NCBI GenBank assembly: GCA_028716975.1 | Contig: JAQUOU010000011.1 | Location: 1 to 64,000 of the forward strand | Origin: Methylobacter sp. | GTDB lineage: Bacteria > Pseudomonadota > Gammaproteobacteria > Methylococcales > Methylomonadaceae | Direction: 5' to 3' | DNA: 64,000 nucleotides | Shown here: one piece after another, positions 1-8,249 of the stretch | How the letters are laid out: every line of letters starts with the position of its first letter | How positions within the stretch are numbered: the stretch's first letter is position 1 | Translations under genes and position numbers: made by a program | Notes under the pieces: generated by a model | The model's database searches: none | What the model saw: the letters and a program-made list of their open reading frames with translations, nothing else | What the model was told of the DNA's origin: nothing

Positions 1-283
1 GCACGGCTGCGACGCAAATCAAAGTGCTACAGCAAAAGCCAGGAAATGCTCAAATATTCCATTAGGTTATTAATGCTGAAATGGAATGGTGATTTAGAAA
101 CTATATTATATTAACAATGCCAATTTTTGGCAGAAATGAGAGTTCCTGATTACTCGCCTTGCGATTCCAATCGGCTGGCAGCGGCGCTTTTAAAGCACAC
201 GCCGGTATCCGCTTGTCGCTGGGTTATTTTTCAATAAAGGCATACAGAAGCATTTACACCCCACCAAATTAAAGGAGAAAACT

Positions 284-883
284 ATGCGTTTCATAAAACA
301 CACACTTACTGGTTTCCTTATTTTACTGGCGGCATCCGTTGCCATCGCAAAAGAAAAAAAAGTAGAGCAACACATGGATCCGCAGGCGATGATGGAGCTC
401 TATTCCAAGCTGGCTGAGCCCGGCGAGCCTCATAAACTGTTCGCCAGCCTCGCAGGAAGCTGGACAACTAAAACCACGGAATGGATGGAGCCCAATAAAC
501 CGCCCATGGAATCCACAGGTTCCGTGGAAATGAAGATGCTGCTGGACGGGCGCTTCCTGCAGCAGGAATTCACCGGCAGCATGATGGGAAAACCCTACTC
601 CGGCATTGGCGTCAGCGCCTATGATAATCTTCGCAAACGCTATGTTTCGACATGGATGGACACTATGAGCACCGGCATCTTCATCATGGAAGGCACGGGC
701 AGCGCGGATGGCAAGACCATCACTTTGGCGGGCAAGCACGCTGAACCGGGCGGCGGACAGATGACGCATCGCGCCATCTGGAAAATCATCGATAATAATA
801 ACCAGACATTTGACATGTATGGCGCTCACCACGGCGGCAAGGAAATGAAAATGATGGAGATTATCTACACGAGAAAGCCCTGA
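284..883 (+). CDS. DUF1579 family secreted protein
   Basis: A 199-residue protein with an N-terminal signal peptide (positively charged start, hydrophobic stretch to about residue 22 ending in AIAKE) followed by a DUF1579-type domain. The domain is recognised from the pattern of LAGSWTTKT near residue 57, the GRFLQQEFTGSMMGKPYSG stretch and the closing Trp-Lys-Ile-Ile and Met-Glu-Ile-Ile-Tyr strands. The start is supported by AGGAG about 8 nt upstream. DUF1579 proteins have no established biochemical function; the fold is probably a lipocalin-like beta barrel, which is inference. Export to the periplasm is predicted from the signal peptide. It stands alone, with no operon partner on either side. 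Confidence 0.8.
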   Translation: MRFIKHTLTGFLILLAASVAIAKEKKVEQHMDPQAMMELYSKLAEPGEPHKLFASLAGSWTTKTTEWMEPNKPPMESTGSVEMKMLLDGRFLQQEFTGSMMGKPYSGIGVSAYDNLRKRYVSTWMDTMSTGIFIMEGTGSADGKTITLAGKHAEPGGGQMTHRAIWKIIDNNNQTFDMYGAHHGGKEMKMMEIIYTRKP

Positions 884-904
884 TTCGAGGAGGCCCTGAT
901 TTAG

Positions 905-971
905 TCCTTCGACAGATTCACTTTAATCAGAATCGATCAGTTATAACCGTTCGTCTGGTCAAGTCGAAGGA
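905..971. repeat. REP-like palindromic repeat
   Basis: Inverted arms TCCTTCGAC (905-913) and GTCGAAGGA (963-971) enclose a copy of the 'aaccgttcg' motif. It belongs to the dispersed family described elsewhere in this window (13.4, 18.4, 20.4, 55.1 and 62.1 kb). It sits just downstream of the DUF1579 gene and may act as a transcript end. The rest of the 884-1554 interval shows no gene I can support. Confidence 0.55.
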
Positions 972-1554
972 TTTGTTTTAAGTTTTCTATGATTAAGATC
1001 CTAAGAGTTCTTACGAGATAATCACGCCAGTCAGTAACAATTTAAAGTCTATATACTTGCCTGCGCTATCGGCGCCTTTCGGTTTTACCAATATCCTAAC
1101 GAGGCCGGCACAATTGCACACGCCTACTGACTCAGGGAGCACGATCAGAAGATGAGTGTGATAAAAATTAGGCGAGGTTTTTACGATTCATTGAAACTAT
1201 CTTGTGCCAAAATTAGTGAAAATTTCTCGGCTAATGGAAGTGGAAAAATTACTCAGATTTCGAACGGCAAAAATCGGCCAAGTGCAGTCAGTCAATGTTT
1301 TCGAAAGCAGACTTTCGATGATTACTAATGAGCTATTCAGCTTTAATCTACTTGAAGTATTAAGTTGCCAAGATAAAAACCAAGTCTAGCATAGGGGAAG
1401 TATTACCAATAATTTAGTGATAAATTGCCAGATACCGAGACCTTAGGCACGTATTATAGAGTTAGCGTAATGCATTGGTGTTGATTTTTCTATTGATGCA
1501 AATCATTCTGCTAATGATGCGGTTGAATTTACTATCCGTTATATAGATTATGCG

Positions 1555-2100
1555 TTGAGTGTAGTTAAAACCTTTACTTATAAAGTTATAGACGCGGGAG
1601 CAAAGATGGATAATATGTATATTGATAATACGATGAGTGTAGCTGAGACTGTTTCTTCTAAAGTTATAGATGAGGGTGCAAAGATTGCGTTCGAGGGTGG
1701 CAATCATACTATGGAGATTGCATCTCACGCAGTTGAATACGCGGTTGAGCACGTCGCCGATACTGTTGTTGATCACGCTGCCGCTGTTGCTTTAGGTCAA
1801 GTCGCAGAACAATATTTTAGTCACTATGTTTCAGCCCCGGTTGCCCCTGCAAGAATTGCAGGAACTGCTGTGAAAGAAATATTTTTCTCTGATAAAAGCG
1901 CGGATGAGATAGGTCAAACCGTCAAAAATAGTTCTTTCAAGGCTATCGTTATAGGAGGTATAGTTACAGCAGTTGCGTCCCATGGTCTTGCGGTTATTCC
2001 ATATGCTATTCCAGCGGCTATTTATGTAGCAAAGTCAGTTACACCTATATATGGGGGTATTGCGTGGAGCGTTGCTAAGATAATAAGGGTATTTAAGTAA
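1555..2100 (+). CDS. Unknown protein with 26-residue tandem repeats; 5' end uncertain
   Basis: Not a family I recognise. From the TTG at 1555 the frame gives 181 residues. The frame stays open upstream to 1471 without ATG, GTG or TTG, and two consecutive 26-residue repeats begin upstream of that TTG: the first starts with IDYALSVV (residue I encoded at 1543) and the second with IDNTMSVA, both containing KVID(A/E)GAK. The true protein therefore probably starts further 5'. An ATG at 1470 in another frame would join after a 1-nt shift, so the 5' end may be frameshifted; an ATT start is also possible. ATG 1606 has GGGAG upstream but lies inside repeat 1. The middle is alanine/histidine/valine-rich and amphipathic, and the last about 45 residues contain two hydrophobic segments, suggesting membrane association. 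Confidence 0.5.
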   Translation: MSVVKTFTYKVIDAGAKMDNMYIDNTMSVAETVSSKVIDEGAKIAFEGGNHTMEIASHAVEYAVEHVADTVVDHAAAVALGQVAEQYFSHYVSAPVAPARIAGTAVKEIFFSDKSADEIGQTVKNSSFKAIVIGGIVTAVASHGLAVIPYAIPAAIYVAKSVTPIYGGIAWSVAKIIRVFK

Positions 2101-2105
2101 ACTAT

Positions 2106-2618
2106 TCATTGGTATTTCCCAAATGCATCAACACAGAGCCGTGTAATAGGTTGGTTTTGTTTGTATTCAATTGAAATTATCCCATTGCACAATGTTTCCA
2201 TTCCATCGATGGGTCTAATGAGTGAAACTAAGTCACCAAATAGCTTCTTATCGATATCAGTATCGAATGCCAAAACATAAGCTCCAGCTTTCGCTGCCAA
2301 CAAAAGCGGGGTTGCTGCAATAATTCCGCCCCGGTATTGCTCGAACGATGTTTCTCCGTTTTGATAAGAGCTGCATAGCTCATTTAATGTCCTATTCAAT
2401 AAGGCATTATCATCATTTCTTGCATTCGTTACAGCTTTTACTAAACAGACAACTTGGCCGTTGTGCGTATTCTTGACGACAAGTACTTTGTGAACAACGT
2501 CTGTCAAAGCCTGTGGAACTGGCGTTTGATTGATCGTCCCGCAGCCTGAAGTAAAGGCTATCGCAACAATGGTTAAATTCCTCCAAATTGCATTATTTTT
2601 TTTAAAAAGACAAAACAC
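2106..2618 (-). CDS. Small hypothetical lipoprotein
   Basis: A lipoprotein-like protein of about 170 residues. The lipobox is FTSGC, preceded by a short hydrophobic run (LTIVAIAF) and a basic KKNN segment. No ATG lies at a sensible distance: the only upstream ATG (2669) would add 17 residues, so I chose GTG at 2618, which gives a 27-residue signal peptide; the start is uncertain and no clear Shine-Dalgarno is visible. The mature part has several Cys residues and a hydrophobic central helix (AATPLLLAAKAGAYVLAF). It follows a second lipoprotein gene and the large patatin gene on the same strand. Function unknown. Confidence 0.55.
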   Translation of the reverse strand: MFCLFKKNNAIWRNLTIVAIAFTSGCGTINQTPVPQALTDVVHKVLVVKNTHNGQVVCLVKAVTNARNDDNALLNRTLNELCSSYQNGETSFEQYRGGIIAATPLLLAAKAGAYVLAFDTDIDKKLFGDLVSLIRPIDGMETLCNGIISIEYKQNQPITRLCVDAFGKYQ

Positions 2619-2740
2619 CGCAAACGTCTGCAAGCCTTCATAAATGGGTCTTTGGTGGTTGTTCCTCAACCTTATGGCCCAAAAATGAAGGAATCGTTGT
2701 CGTACTCCTTTATCTTCTATGCTTTAGCATCCGGAATGTT

Positions 2741-3358
2741 TTATTTACAAACATTCCTATCCTTCGCATTGGGAGAGCTGCATATTACAGCCTTGACGAT
2801 TTTTACAACCGAATCTGCTACCGCCCTTGTTTGTTCTACATTAAATACCCGATTAGCTGGAGGAGTGGACGTTATTTCTGCCGGTTGTGTAGTTGTTGAG
2901 CTGGAAGCACTTGAGGATACTATAACTGCCGGAGGGGGTTGATCTGCAGTTAAACCCTCTATTGCAACCAAAGCTACGGCTGCATCATCTGCACCATTTA
3001 TGATACCTGCATAAACGTCTGGATATTTACTACCAAAAGCATCGTTGCTAAGGGCTTCGCAAGCTCTATAGCCAATGTCGCGTATGATCTGTATACCCGC
3101 TGTTCTAAGGCCGATTGAAGCCAATGCCGATGAATAACTTTGCGATACTTCGGCATAATCTTTAACTTTTACGGCAGCCGCTTCTGCAATGCTTTTTACG
3201 GCATCCGGGCTAGGTTCAGCACATATCTTACCATTGTGGGTAAAGACAAGGCGTTCACTGGCATTAAGGGATAAAGTCTCAACATTTCCTATCTTGTGCT
3301 GAGAGCATCCACTTATTAAAGTGAAACCTACTATTCCTAATAATCTTAAAGATTTCAT
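2741..3358 (-). CDS. Hypothetical lipoprotein (CAEPSPDA-type)
   Basis: A 205-residue lipoprotein. ATG 3358 is chosen because GGAG lies 6 nt upstream, and it gives a standard signal peptide MKSLRLLGIVGFTLISGC with lipobox LISGC. The mature protein carries NGKICAEPSPDA, then a helical block with RTAGIQIIRDIGYRACEA and VALVAIEGLTAD, a pattern I have seen in small bacterial lipoproteins of unknown function. A low-complexity Ser/Thr/Pro linker (about residues 140-160) precedes a C-terminal helix with one Cys. It lies downstream of the large patatin gene (198 nt gap) and may form part of the same accessory cluster. No function is claimed. Confidence 0.65.
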   Translation of the reverse strand: MKSLRLLGIVGFTLISGCSQHKIGNVETLSLNASERLVFTHNGKICAEPSPDAVKSIAEAAAVKVKDYAEVSQSYSSALASIGLRTAGIQIIRDIGYRACEALSNDAFGSKYPDVYAGIINGADDAAVALVAIEGLTADQPPPAVIVSSSASSSTTTQPAEITSTPPANRVFNVEQTRAVADSVVKIVKAVICSSPNAKDRNVCK

Positions 3359-3556
3359 TTTTATCTCCGGTAAATAACGAATAAATACAATCAAACAAAC
3401 TCAACTGATTTTGAAAGACTTGTTATCGCATTACCATGAACCTTTAAGGTAATGTTGTTCTTTTTTCTCCCTTTAATATAAGAAATGACGAAAATTGATT
3501 TTCTGATGCGTGTTGACAAATCCCCCTTTAGCTATTCGGGGAATCAACGGCTTTAC

Positions 3557-6520
3557 TCAATTTTTTATGCTTAGTTCGGCTATAACGGATTTCATAATGC
3601 AGTGATTATTACTAACATTTGGATGGTTATTAGAGCTATCATCAGCCGGACAAGCCTCAGGATTTCCAATTCTGTTACTTATATATTCCTTAGAAAATTC
3701 TGACAAATACCATCCTAGAGGTAATTTGATATCGGCTGATTTGTCATCAATAGGTTTACCCTTAACGTCTAAACAATTTTTTTCTTCGTTAAGTGTACAA
3801 GGCTGGACTTTGCCTTTATTTTCGTCCTCGTCCTTGTAGTCCAATTCGGTATCAAGATCAGTTTTAAAGTGATTTAAATAAAACTGTCTTACTCGATACT
3901 TGCCAATAACGTTCTTCTGATGGTCGTTTAACGGACTGTTTAGGGTGAATTCAGCTTGCTTAATGTTGCTACGACCTCGAGCATCTCTTGCATTAAATAA
4001 AGCATTCATTGGCGACGATAACTCTCCCAACCCGCCAGGGTCCGGGTATTTTTTGGGTAAATCAGTAATCGCTAGGTATATAATTTCAAGATTTTCAGGA
4101 TAATTTTTATTTCCCTTATTTTCTTTTATTTTAGTAGCTATTATTTTTTCTAATCCTTGACCAATTTCATAAGCAGTTGAGAAACCAGAGTTTTCAAAAT
4201 AACCCCCGTCCGCCAAGCGAGACTTGATATTACCACCCTCTTTATTGCTACTTCTGTCAAACCAACCAACAGGCGTAACGAATGGAAATCTGGCACTGAG
4301 AACTGCCGCCGTGCTGAGAGGAAAGTTAAGGGTATTAACAGCTGCGATTGAAAATGCATCACGAATGAATTTCTGTTTCTGTTCCTTTGATAAGCCAGAT
4401 TCGTCAGGAAGTAGCTTTAATTGATTCTTAAGATCCGTTAGCGTATTGCCGCTAACTAACTCGCTTTCTGCCTTATCAACGACTCTTTTTCCGTCAGGGT
4501 TGAAGATACGAACATGTATGTCTGTACCGACGAGGGCGACGAGTACCAAATTGCGACCTTCGTTTACTAAGTGATCAGATATATCAACTGACATCCACCT
4601 GAGACCATAACCGTTCATTTCTTTAAACGCAACGGAACTAATGTCTACTAAATTCGGAAAATTTAAAGAATCGTATGTAAATGGACTTAATAGCAAACGC
4701 TCTCCAGTTTCTACTACCGTGGTATTTAAAACCAAAGCAGGAGCAGCACTTTCTGGTTTCCAGTGGTCGTAGTATGAGCCTTCAAGGAGATTAGTATGTT
4801 GTTTTTTCTTATCCTCCCAAGTGATGTTTCCCCAACTCTGTTCAAATGCACGTTCTAATCCTCTAGCTCTGTCTAACTCATCAAATGAATAGAAAATAAA
4901 GCGTTGAATAAAGTCAGGAAATAATCCTGCCGCAAGCAAGGGAGATAAAAGGTCTTGATTTAACAGCTCGTGTGCTTTTGTTTCCAGGGGGCCTCGTTTT
5001 TGTTCTTGGAGGGCTTTACCATCATTCGTTGACTCTTTTCCACACTTCTGTTGGTACTCATCTTGAGACTGAGTCTGCTCAGACTTTACTAAGCTTGTAA
5101 ATACAGTGGCGCCAAGGCTTCCTCCAGAGACACCACTAATGGCAAAAACATGATGGGCAAAAGCAGGACATAAATCTTGTAATCGTGAAAGCGTTGAGGC
5201 GGCGTGATATGCGGCATAAATTCCACCGCCCTGTGCGGAAACAAGGTATATGGGGTAGCTTTTCTTAGGGTTCTGAGCGTTAAAATTCGAGATGTCTTTA
5301 ACCCTGGACTGCCGCCATTTCTCAAATTCCGTTTCTAGATTGGTAAGGTCTTCTAGCCTTTTTTTAGGGAATGGATGAGTGTCAAAGCGATGATTGTCAT
5401 TCCGATCTAAAAAGCTAATCCCAATGGCATAGATTAACAAAATTGACATAACAGGAATCTTGGTCTGGTCCGACCAATAGAAAATAAGGCTGGTGAGAGT
5501 GACAAATACGAATAAAAAGAGAGCGATGATAGAAATCGAACCAAGATAAGCTGGAAAAGCCTCTACCCAAAGCGGCAAATCATCAATAACCAGAGGTAAA
5601 GTAAAGATAAGAATTGCGATAATCGATACGAAAATAAATCCCAAAGGGCGATAGGGTTCTTTTGGTTTGTCTAATTTTTCTCCATTTTTAAGCTTTGCTT
5701 CGTCATAATAAACAGAAAATGAGTCATTAACGATGAAGTAAATTATAGAAAATACCATGGTAAAAATAATTCCAAATACCAGATTTACCATCGTCACTAT
5801 GTGAGGAGTTTCAGCTGGATCTATATGCAGTAGCCCCTTTAGGAAATCAGAGATATTTATAGCATATATGGCTCCAAGCATTACTATGAGACAACTAAGA
5901 AATACTTCATATTTTGATACAATTTTTATGGTGGTAACAATAATTATTGTATATACAGTGAGAGCTATCCAAAAATTATTCAAAATAGGATTATTTTCTA
6001 ATACTCCAAAAGCAGGATCCCATATTGTCCGAAATAATCCCCAATCTAGCGCGATTAATGGTGAAATCGCAAAAATAACAGGTAGCCATCGTAATGCCTT
6101 AGCCTTTGCGATTGCTGCTTTGTTTAGCTTGCTTATCTCTCTCTGATCTTCTCCTTGATTTTCTACTTTTAGGGCCTTTTTTCGAAGGAGATCGTATGCT
6201 CTCCTTATATCCGCATTATTATCCAGATCATCCATCCTTTTCTTTGCCAGGGTTTCGGCGGTCTTCCACATAGAAAACGAAAGTAACAAGATAAACACAA
6301 AAGAAATAATAATTTGAAATTTAGTGGCTAACGGATTTAGAGCGAAGATGCGGTAAACTTCCAGTATTTGATCGATTAATGCAAAGAAACATAATGAGAG
6401 TAATGCCGTAATAACATGAGCCCGAAAATGCCAAATCTCCTCAAGGACAGGTTCTATCCTTTCTTTTCTAAAGTTATGATAATTTTGAAGTCGTTGTTGT
6501 AAGTTTTTTTTCTCTGTCAT
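3557..6520 (-). CDS. Large polytopic membrane protein with C-terminal patatin-like phospholipase domain
   Basis: A 987-residue protein. Roughly residues 35-372 hold about nine hydrophobic segments (for example 36-56, 67-88, 180-224, 243-265, 293-312, 325-347, 356-372). A patatin-like serine hydrolase follows from about residue 423: oxyanion loop AQGGGIYAAYHAA (Gly431-433), nucleophile motif GVSGGS with Ser465, and dyad aspartate in ADGGYFENSG (Asp771). Patatin enzymes use a Ser-Asp dyad to release fatty acids from lipids; here the catalytic domain would be tethered to the inner membrane. Size and topology are unusual against typical 300-400-residue patatins. Two lipoprotein genes follow on the same strand. 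Possible roles are membrane-lipid remodelling or a membrane-damaging effector; the sequence does not decide between them. Confidence 0.85.
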   Translation of the reverse strand: MTEKKNLQQRLQNYHNFRKERIEPVLEEIWHFRAHVITALLSLCFFALIDQILEVYRIFALNPLATKFQIIISFVFILLLSFSMWKTAETLAKKRMDDLDNNADIRRAYDLLRKKALKVENQGEDQREISKLNKAAIAKAKALRWLPVIFAISPLIALDWGLFRTIWDPAFGVLENNPILNNFWIALTVYTIIIVTTIKIVSKYEVFLSCLIVMLGAIYAINISDFLKGLLHIDPAETPHIVTMVNLVFGIIFTMVFSIIYFIVNDSFSVYYDEAKLKNGEKLDKPKEPYRPLGFIFVSIIAILIFTLPLVIDDLPLWVEAFPAYLGSISIIALFLFVFVTLTSLIFYWSDQTKIPVMSILLIYAIGISFLDRNDNHRFDTHPFPKKRLEDLTNLETEFEKWRQSRVKDISNFNAQNPKKSYPIYLVSAQGGGIYAAYHAASTLSRLQDLCPAFAHHVFAISGVSGGSLGATVFTSLVKSEQTQSQDEYQQKCGKESTNDGKALQEQKRGPLETKAHELLNQDLLSPLLAAGLFPDFIQRFIFYSFDELDRARGLERAFEQSWGNITWEDKKKQHTNLLEGSYYDHWKPESAAPALVLNTTVVETGERLLLSPFTYDSLNFPNLVDISSVAFKEMNGYGLRWMSVDISDHLVNEGRNLVLVALVGTDIHVRIFNPDGKRVVDKAESELVSGNTLTDLKNQLKLLPDESGLSKEQKQKFIRDAFSIAAVNTLNFPLSTAAVLSARFPFVTPVGWFDRSSNKEGGNIKSRLADGGYFENSGFSTAYEIGQGLEKIIATKIKENKGNKNYPENLEIIYLAITDLPKKYPDPGGLGELSSPMNALFNARDARGRSNIKQAEFTLNSPLNDHQKNVIGKYRVRQFYLNHFKTDLDTELDYKDEDENKGKVQPCTLNEEKNCLDVKGKPIDDKSADIKLPLGWYLSEFSKEYISNRIGNPEACPADDSSNNHPNVSNNHCIMKSVIAELSIKN

Positions 6521-6834
6521 AACATTGTGCCCTTGACTGGTAGTGGGTTATTCCGCGTATAAAGTAAGCACTTTCTATTGCTTAATTTAAGCTAGTTGGG
6601 AATAGTGCGATCGCGCACTGAGCTAAGACGCTGTCCAAACTGACTGTTTGCTTAGGCTAAATATTGATTTTTCAAGTCAAATGGTTTTAGGCCAAAGGGG
6701 AAACAGGGCTTATTATCATTATTGCCAGAAGTTCTTTAATGGTTTTTTCTCCCGGGTACTGACGTGTTATTTGTAGATTTGTCTTTAGTGCTTCTAGATT
6801 TTAAGAATATGAAAGCGCGCTATTAGCTTGCAAA
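6521..6834. other. Intergenic region, no gene seen
   Basis: AT-rich 314-nt spacer upstream of the large patatin gene. It presumably holds that gene's promoter, but I see no clear -35/-10 pair, repeat or RNA structure that I would defend. Confidence 0.4.
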
Positions 6835-7404
6835 TTAAGCCGACGATCCGCCGGAGTTGGGACTTTCAACTTGAGCGACTTGTTGGGCTGTTAGTTTTAA
6901 ATTACGTTTTCGAGACCACTCTTTTAGAAAAAATAAACTAATTAGAGGAACAAGAAGACCTATTAGGCCGTATATAATGTCTTGACTCCCTAGTTCCTTT
7001 TTTCCATTTCCTATTGTTACGGCTAGTATGACAAATAGATAGAAGCCACAATATACCCAAAAGACTCCGTTTATAAGCCACCCGGGCTTCCCTTTATGCA
7101 CCACTGGGGGTGGCGATAATAAGGATCCTAAGCGGTCTTGGGCCATCAATTTATAGTTCTCTATGTCTTCGCCAGAAAACTTAGAAGCAGCCTCCATCCA
7201 TGCAACGATAAAATCAATTTCAATTTTTGCACTCTCAATATGTTTTTTTTCTTTATTAAATGCGTTGCGACCTTTTATAAATGGAATTAGCTCATCTTTT
7301 ATTAATGGCAAAAGTAATGGCAAAAGAGCTATGATTCCAGCACCTGCGCCTACATCTGCAGCACCTGCAGCACCTGCAATTTTATCAAACTCGTCGGTGA
7401 TCAT
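6835..7404 (-). CDS. Hypothetical small membrane protein
   Basis: A 189-residue protein with no recognised family. The N-terminus has an Ala/Gly-rich stretch (KIAGAAGAADVGAGAG) followed by a hydrophobic segment rich in Leu and Pro (IIALLPLLLPLI). A charged helical middle (about residues 45-90) follows, then two transmembrane helices near residues 108-130 and 140-160 and a basic juxtamembrane KEWSRKRNLK. The Ser/Gly-rich tail is probably cytoplasmic. ATG 7404 has AGGAG about 7 nt upstream. It precedes the patatin gene on the same strand by 314 nt, so a shared function is possible but not shown. Confidence 0.6.
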   Translation of the reverse strand: MITDEFDKIAGAAGAADVGAGAGIIALLPLLLPLIKDELIPFIKGRNAFNKEKKHIESAKIEIDFIVAWMEAASKFSGEDIENYKLMAQDRLGSLLSPPPVVHKGKPGWLINGVFWVYCGFYLFVILAVTIGNGKKELGSQDIIYGLIGLLVPLISLFFLKEWSRKRNLKLTAQQVAQVESPNSGGSSA

Positions 7405-8249
7405 TATGCTCTCCTAATGGTACAAAAAAATGTCACCGCTAGTCCTCCTACTAAAGATAAGCAAAGTGTAGCTAAAAAAATAGACTACGCCGTTAAAAAG
7501 AAAACGCAAAGTAATATTACCTTTTGAAGAAACTAAGACGTGGTAAGCTGCGTTGAAGTTTTGACACCATTCGCATAAAAACAGCGTCTACATTTAGCAG
7601 GAGTAGTAGCTATATTATTGATAATAATCAATTAGCATTTTTCTTTGAGTGAAAAGCCATACTGAACAGTGGAATATATTGCGGGGTGTTTTCCACTCTC
7701 GTCGTTAAAACTGAAATCCGTTTCGCGAAATATCTATCTTTAGTTCTTCTTATCTGAAGACCCGCCCGACGCCGTTCAGAGATCGGCGTTATAGTTAAAG
7801 AAAACCATTGTCCCCAAGGGCTGCTTTGGGGATATTTATATTTTATGCCGAGAGACCGAAATGGGTCGATAGCGGATGTAGGGCACAACCGGCTATCAAT
7901 CACCAAAATAAACTCATAAGCTACAAAGCGCCGCCAGCCATAGCCTACCGGGATTTTTCACTAACTCGGCGCACTTTTCATTATTTGTGACATCCGACAG
8001 AAAAGCGCCTTAATATAGACGTCAACATACGTCTTTGTATCATCGGACTTCAATCCCATTTCTTCCCGCCCTCAATTCAAAAAATTTAAAATAAGCGAAA
8101 TAACATTCTGTGATCTTTAAATTTTCAATAGTGCCAAGAGATGAAAATATGGAGCCTTTAGCTTGAATTATTATTGACTTTCATTCGTCTAAAAGTTTCC
8201 TCACATTTTCCTGGTCGGTTAAAATAGGTTTTTTACTGTAAATTGTCTG
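7405..8249. other. Intergenic region upstream of mutL
   Basis: 845 nt without a supportable gene. Two overlapping open frames on opposite strands (7628-7906 and 7808-7990) lack ribosome binding sites, hydrophobic or domain patterns and any recognisable family. A stretch around 7740-7900 (CGCCCGACGCCGTT and GGGTCGATAGCGGATGTAGGGCAC) has the look of decayed dispersed-repeat DNA. Confidence 0.35.

Noticed and set aside
1204-1389. 61-codon open frame
   Set aside because: GTG start without ribosome binding site, no family pattern; neighbouring DNA is non-coding in character.
7628-7990. Two overlapping open frames on opposite strands
   Set aside because: No ribosome binding site or domain pattern; sequence resembles decayed dispersed repeat DNA.
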